From the NCBI GenBank assembly GCA_038116915.1, contig JAYOEU010000116.1, forward strand, positions 1 to 14,613: 14,613 bases of DNA, in the 5' to 3' direction. This DNA comes from JADHLJ01 sp038116915 (lineage in GTDB: Bacteria; Pseudomonadota; Alphaproteobacteria; Thalassobaculales; Thalassobaculaceae). A model generated the notes under the pieces. That model did not search any database and was not told where the DNA came from. It saw only the letters and a program-made list of their open reading frames with translations. The translations under genes were made by a program, and so were the position numbers. Shown here one piece after another: positions 14,274 through 14,613 of this stretch. Every line of letters begins with the position of its first letter. The stretch's first letter is position 1.

Positions 14274-14613
14274 ATGGCTCTAGATCCGCGTTTCATGACT
14301 CGCGCACAGGCACAGGACGCCCAAATCGACGTCGGCCTGCGGCAGTACATGCTCGGCGTCTACAATCACATGACCATCGGCATGGCGATCACCGGTCTGG
14401 TCGCGCTTGCCGCCAGCTGGGCCGCGATCCAGGATGGCCAACTGACGGCATTCGGCCACGCGATCTACGTGTCACCCCTGAAATGGGTCGTCATGTTGGC
14501 GCCGATCGGGATGGTGTTTCTTTTCGCCGCGAAGGTCCAATCCATGGCGGCGTCGACGGCCCAGATGGTTTTCTGGGTCTTCGCCGCGCTGATGGGCCTG
14601 TCGCTCTCAAGCA
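14274..14613 (+). CDS. Bax inhibitor-1/YccA family membrane protein, N-terminal part
   Basis: The first 113 codons of a gene that continues beyond the window. The protein starts MALDPRFMTRAQAQDAQIDVGLRQYMLGVYNHM-like (residues 1-33), the N-terminal tail seen in alphaproteobacterial Bax-inhibitor-1 (UPF0005/TMBIM) proteins, followed by hydrophobic segments at about 33-52, 70-87 and 97-113; the complete family has seven. Bacterial members are inner-membrane proteins; some conduct calcium, others (YccA) modulate the FtsH protease, and I cannot tell which applies. The ATG has a strong GGAGAGG ribosome site 6-12 bp upstream and lies 39 bp after a good sigma-70 -10 box. Another ATG at 14235 is out of frame. 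The gene is cut by the window edge, not broken. Confidence 0.9.
   Translation, partial: MALDPRFMTRAQAQDAQIDVGLRQYMLGVYNHMTIGMAITGLVALAASWAAIQDGQLTAFGHAIYVSPLKWVVMLAPIGMVFLFAAKVQSMAASTAQMVFWVFAALMGLSLSS

Overview
The window is a GC-rich, densely coded stretch of a chromosome. The genes point to an alphaproteobacterium, perhaps of the Rhodospirillales type: an aerobic-pathway cobaltochelatase (CobN/CobS/CobT), an RpoE-ChrR (ECF11-like) sigma/anti-sigma pair, an IalB-family protein joined to rlmN, and a Bax-inhibitor-1 membrane protein. I place it no more precisely than that. I see no tRNA, rRNA, CRISPR array, insertion sequence or other mark of recent transfer.

Left part (1-2199, + strand): the 3' end of cobS and all of cobT, the ATPase-side subunits of the cobaltochelatase. 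Next (2220-4958, - strand) comes a two-gene ferric-iron ABC importer, a substrate-binding protein and a fused double permease, with no ATPase gene beside it. A perfect 19-bp Fur-type palindrome lies upstream of it. Facing the other way (5101-10264, + strand) are a candidate promoter, a cobalamin riboswitch with an almost canonical B12 box, cobW (a GTPase metallochaperone) and cobN (the large chelatase subunit). So the cobalt-chelatase locus is divided by an iron-uptake operon. The cobWN half should be shut off by coenzyme B12, and the importer by iron-loaded Fur.

Middle part (10242-11429, - strand): chrR and rpoE, a zinc-dependent anti-sigma factor with a cupin domain and its ECF sigma factor, known in Rhodobacter for the singlet-oxygen response. 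chrR overlaps the end of cobN tail to tail by 23 bp. Upstream of rpoE is a sequence matching the expected RpoE promoter (TGATCC, 18 nt, TAATAC), which suggests autoregulation.

Right part: ialB and rlmN (+ strand, start and stop sharing ATGA), then an isochorismatase-family amidohydrolase (- strand) resembling biuret or ureidoacrylate hydrolases, then the first 113 codons of a Bax-inhibitor-1 family gene (+ strand), cut off by the window edge and preceded by a good housekeeping promoter.

Most of the content is ordinary and recognisable. The points most worth following are regulatory: the Fur palindrome, the riboswitch with possible RBS-masking pairings, and the RpoE promoter. I did not find a convincing undescribed system.
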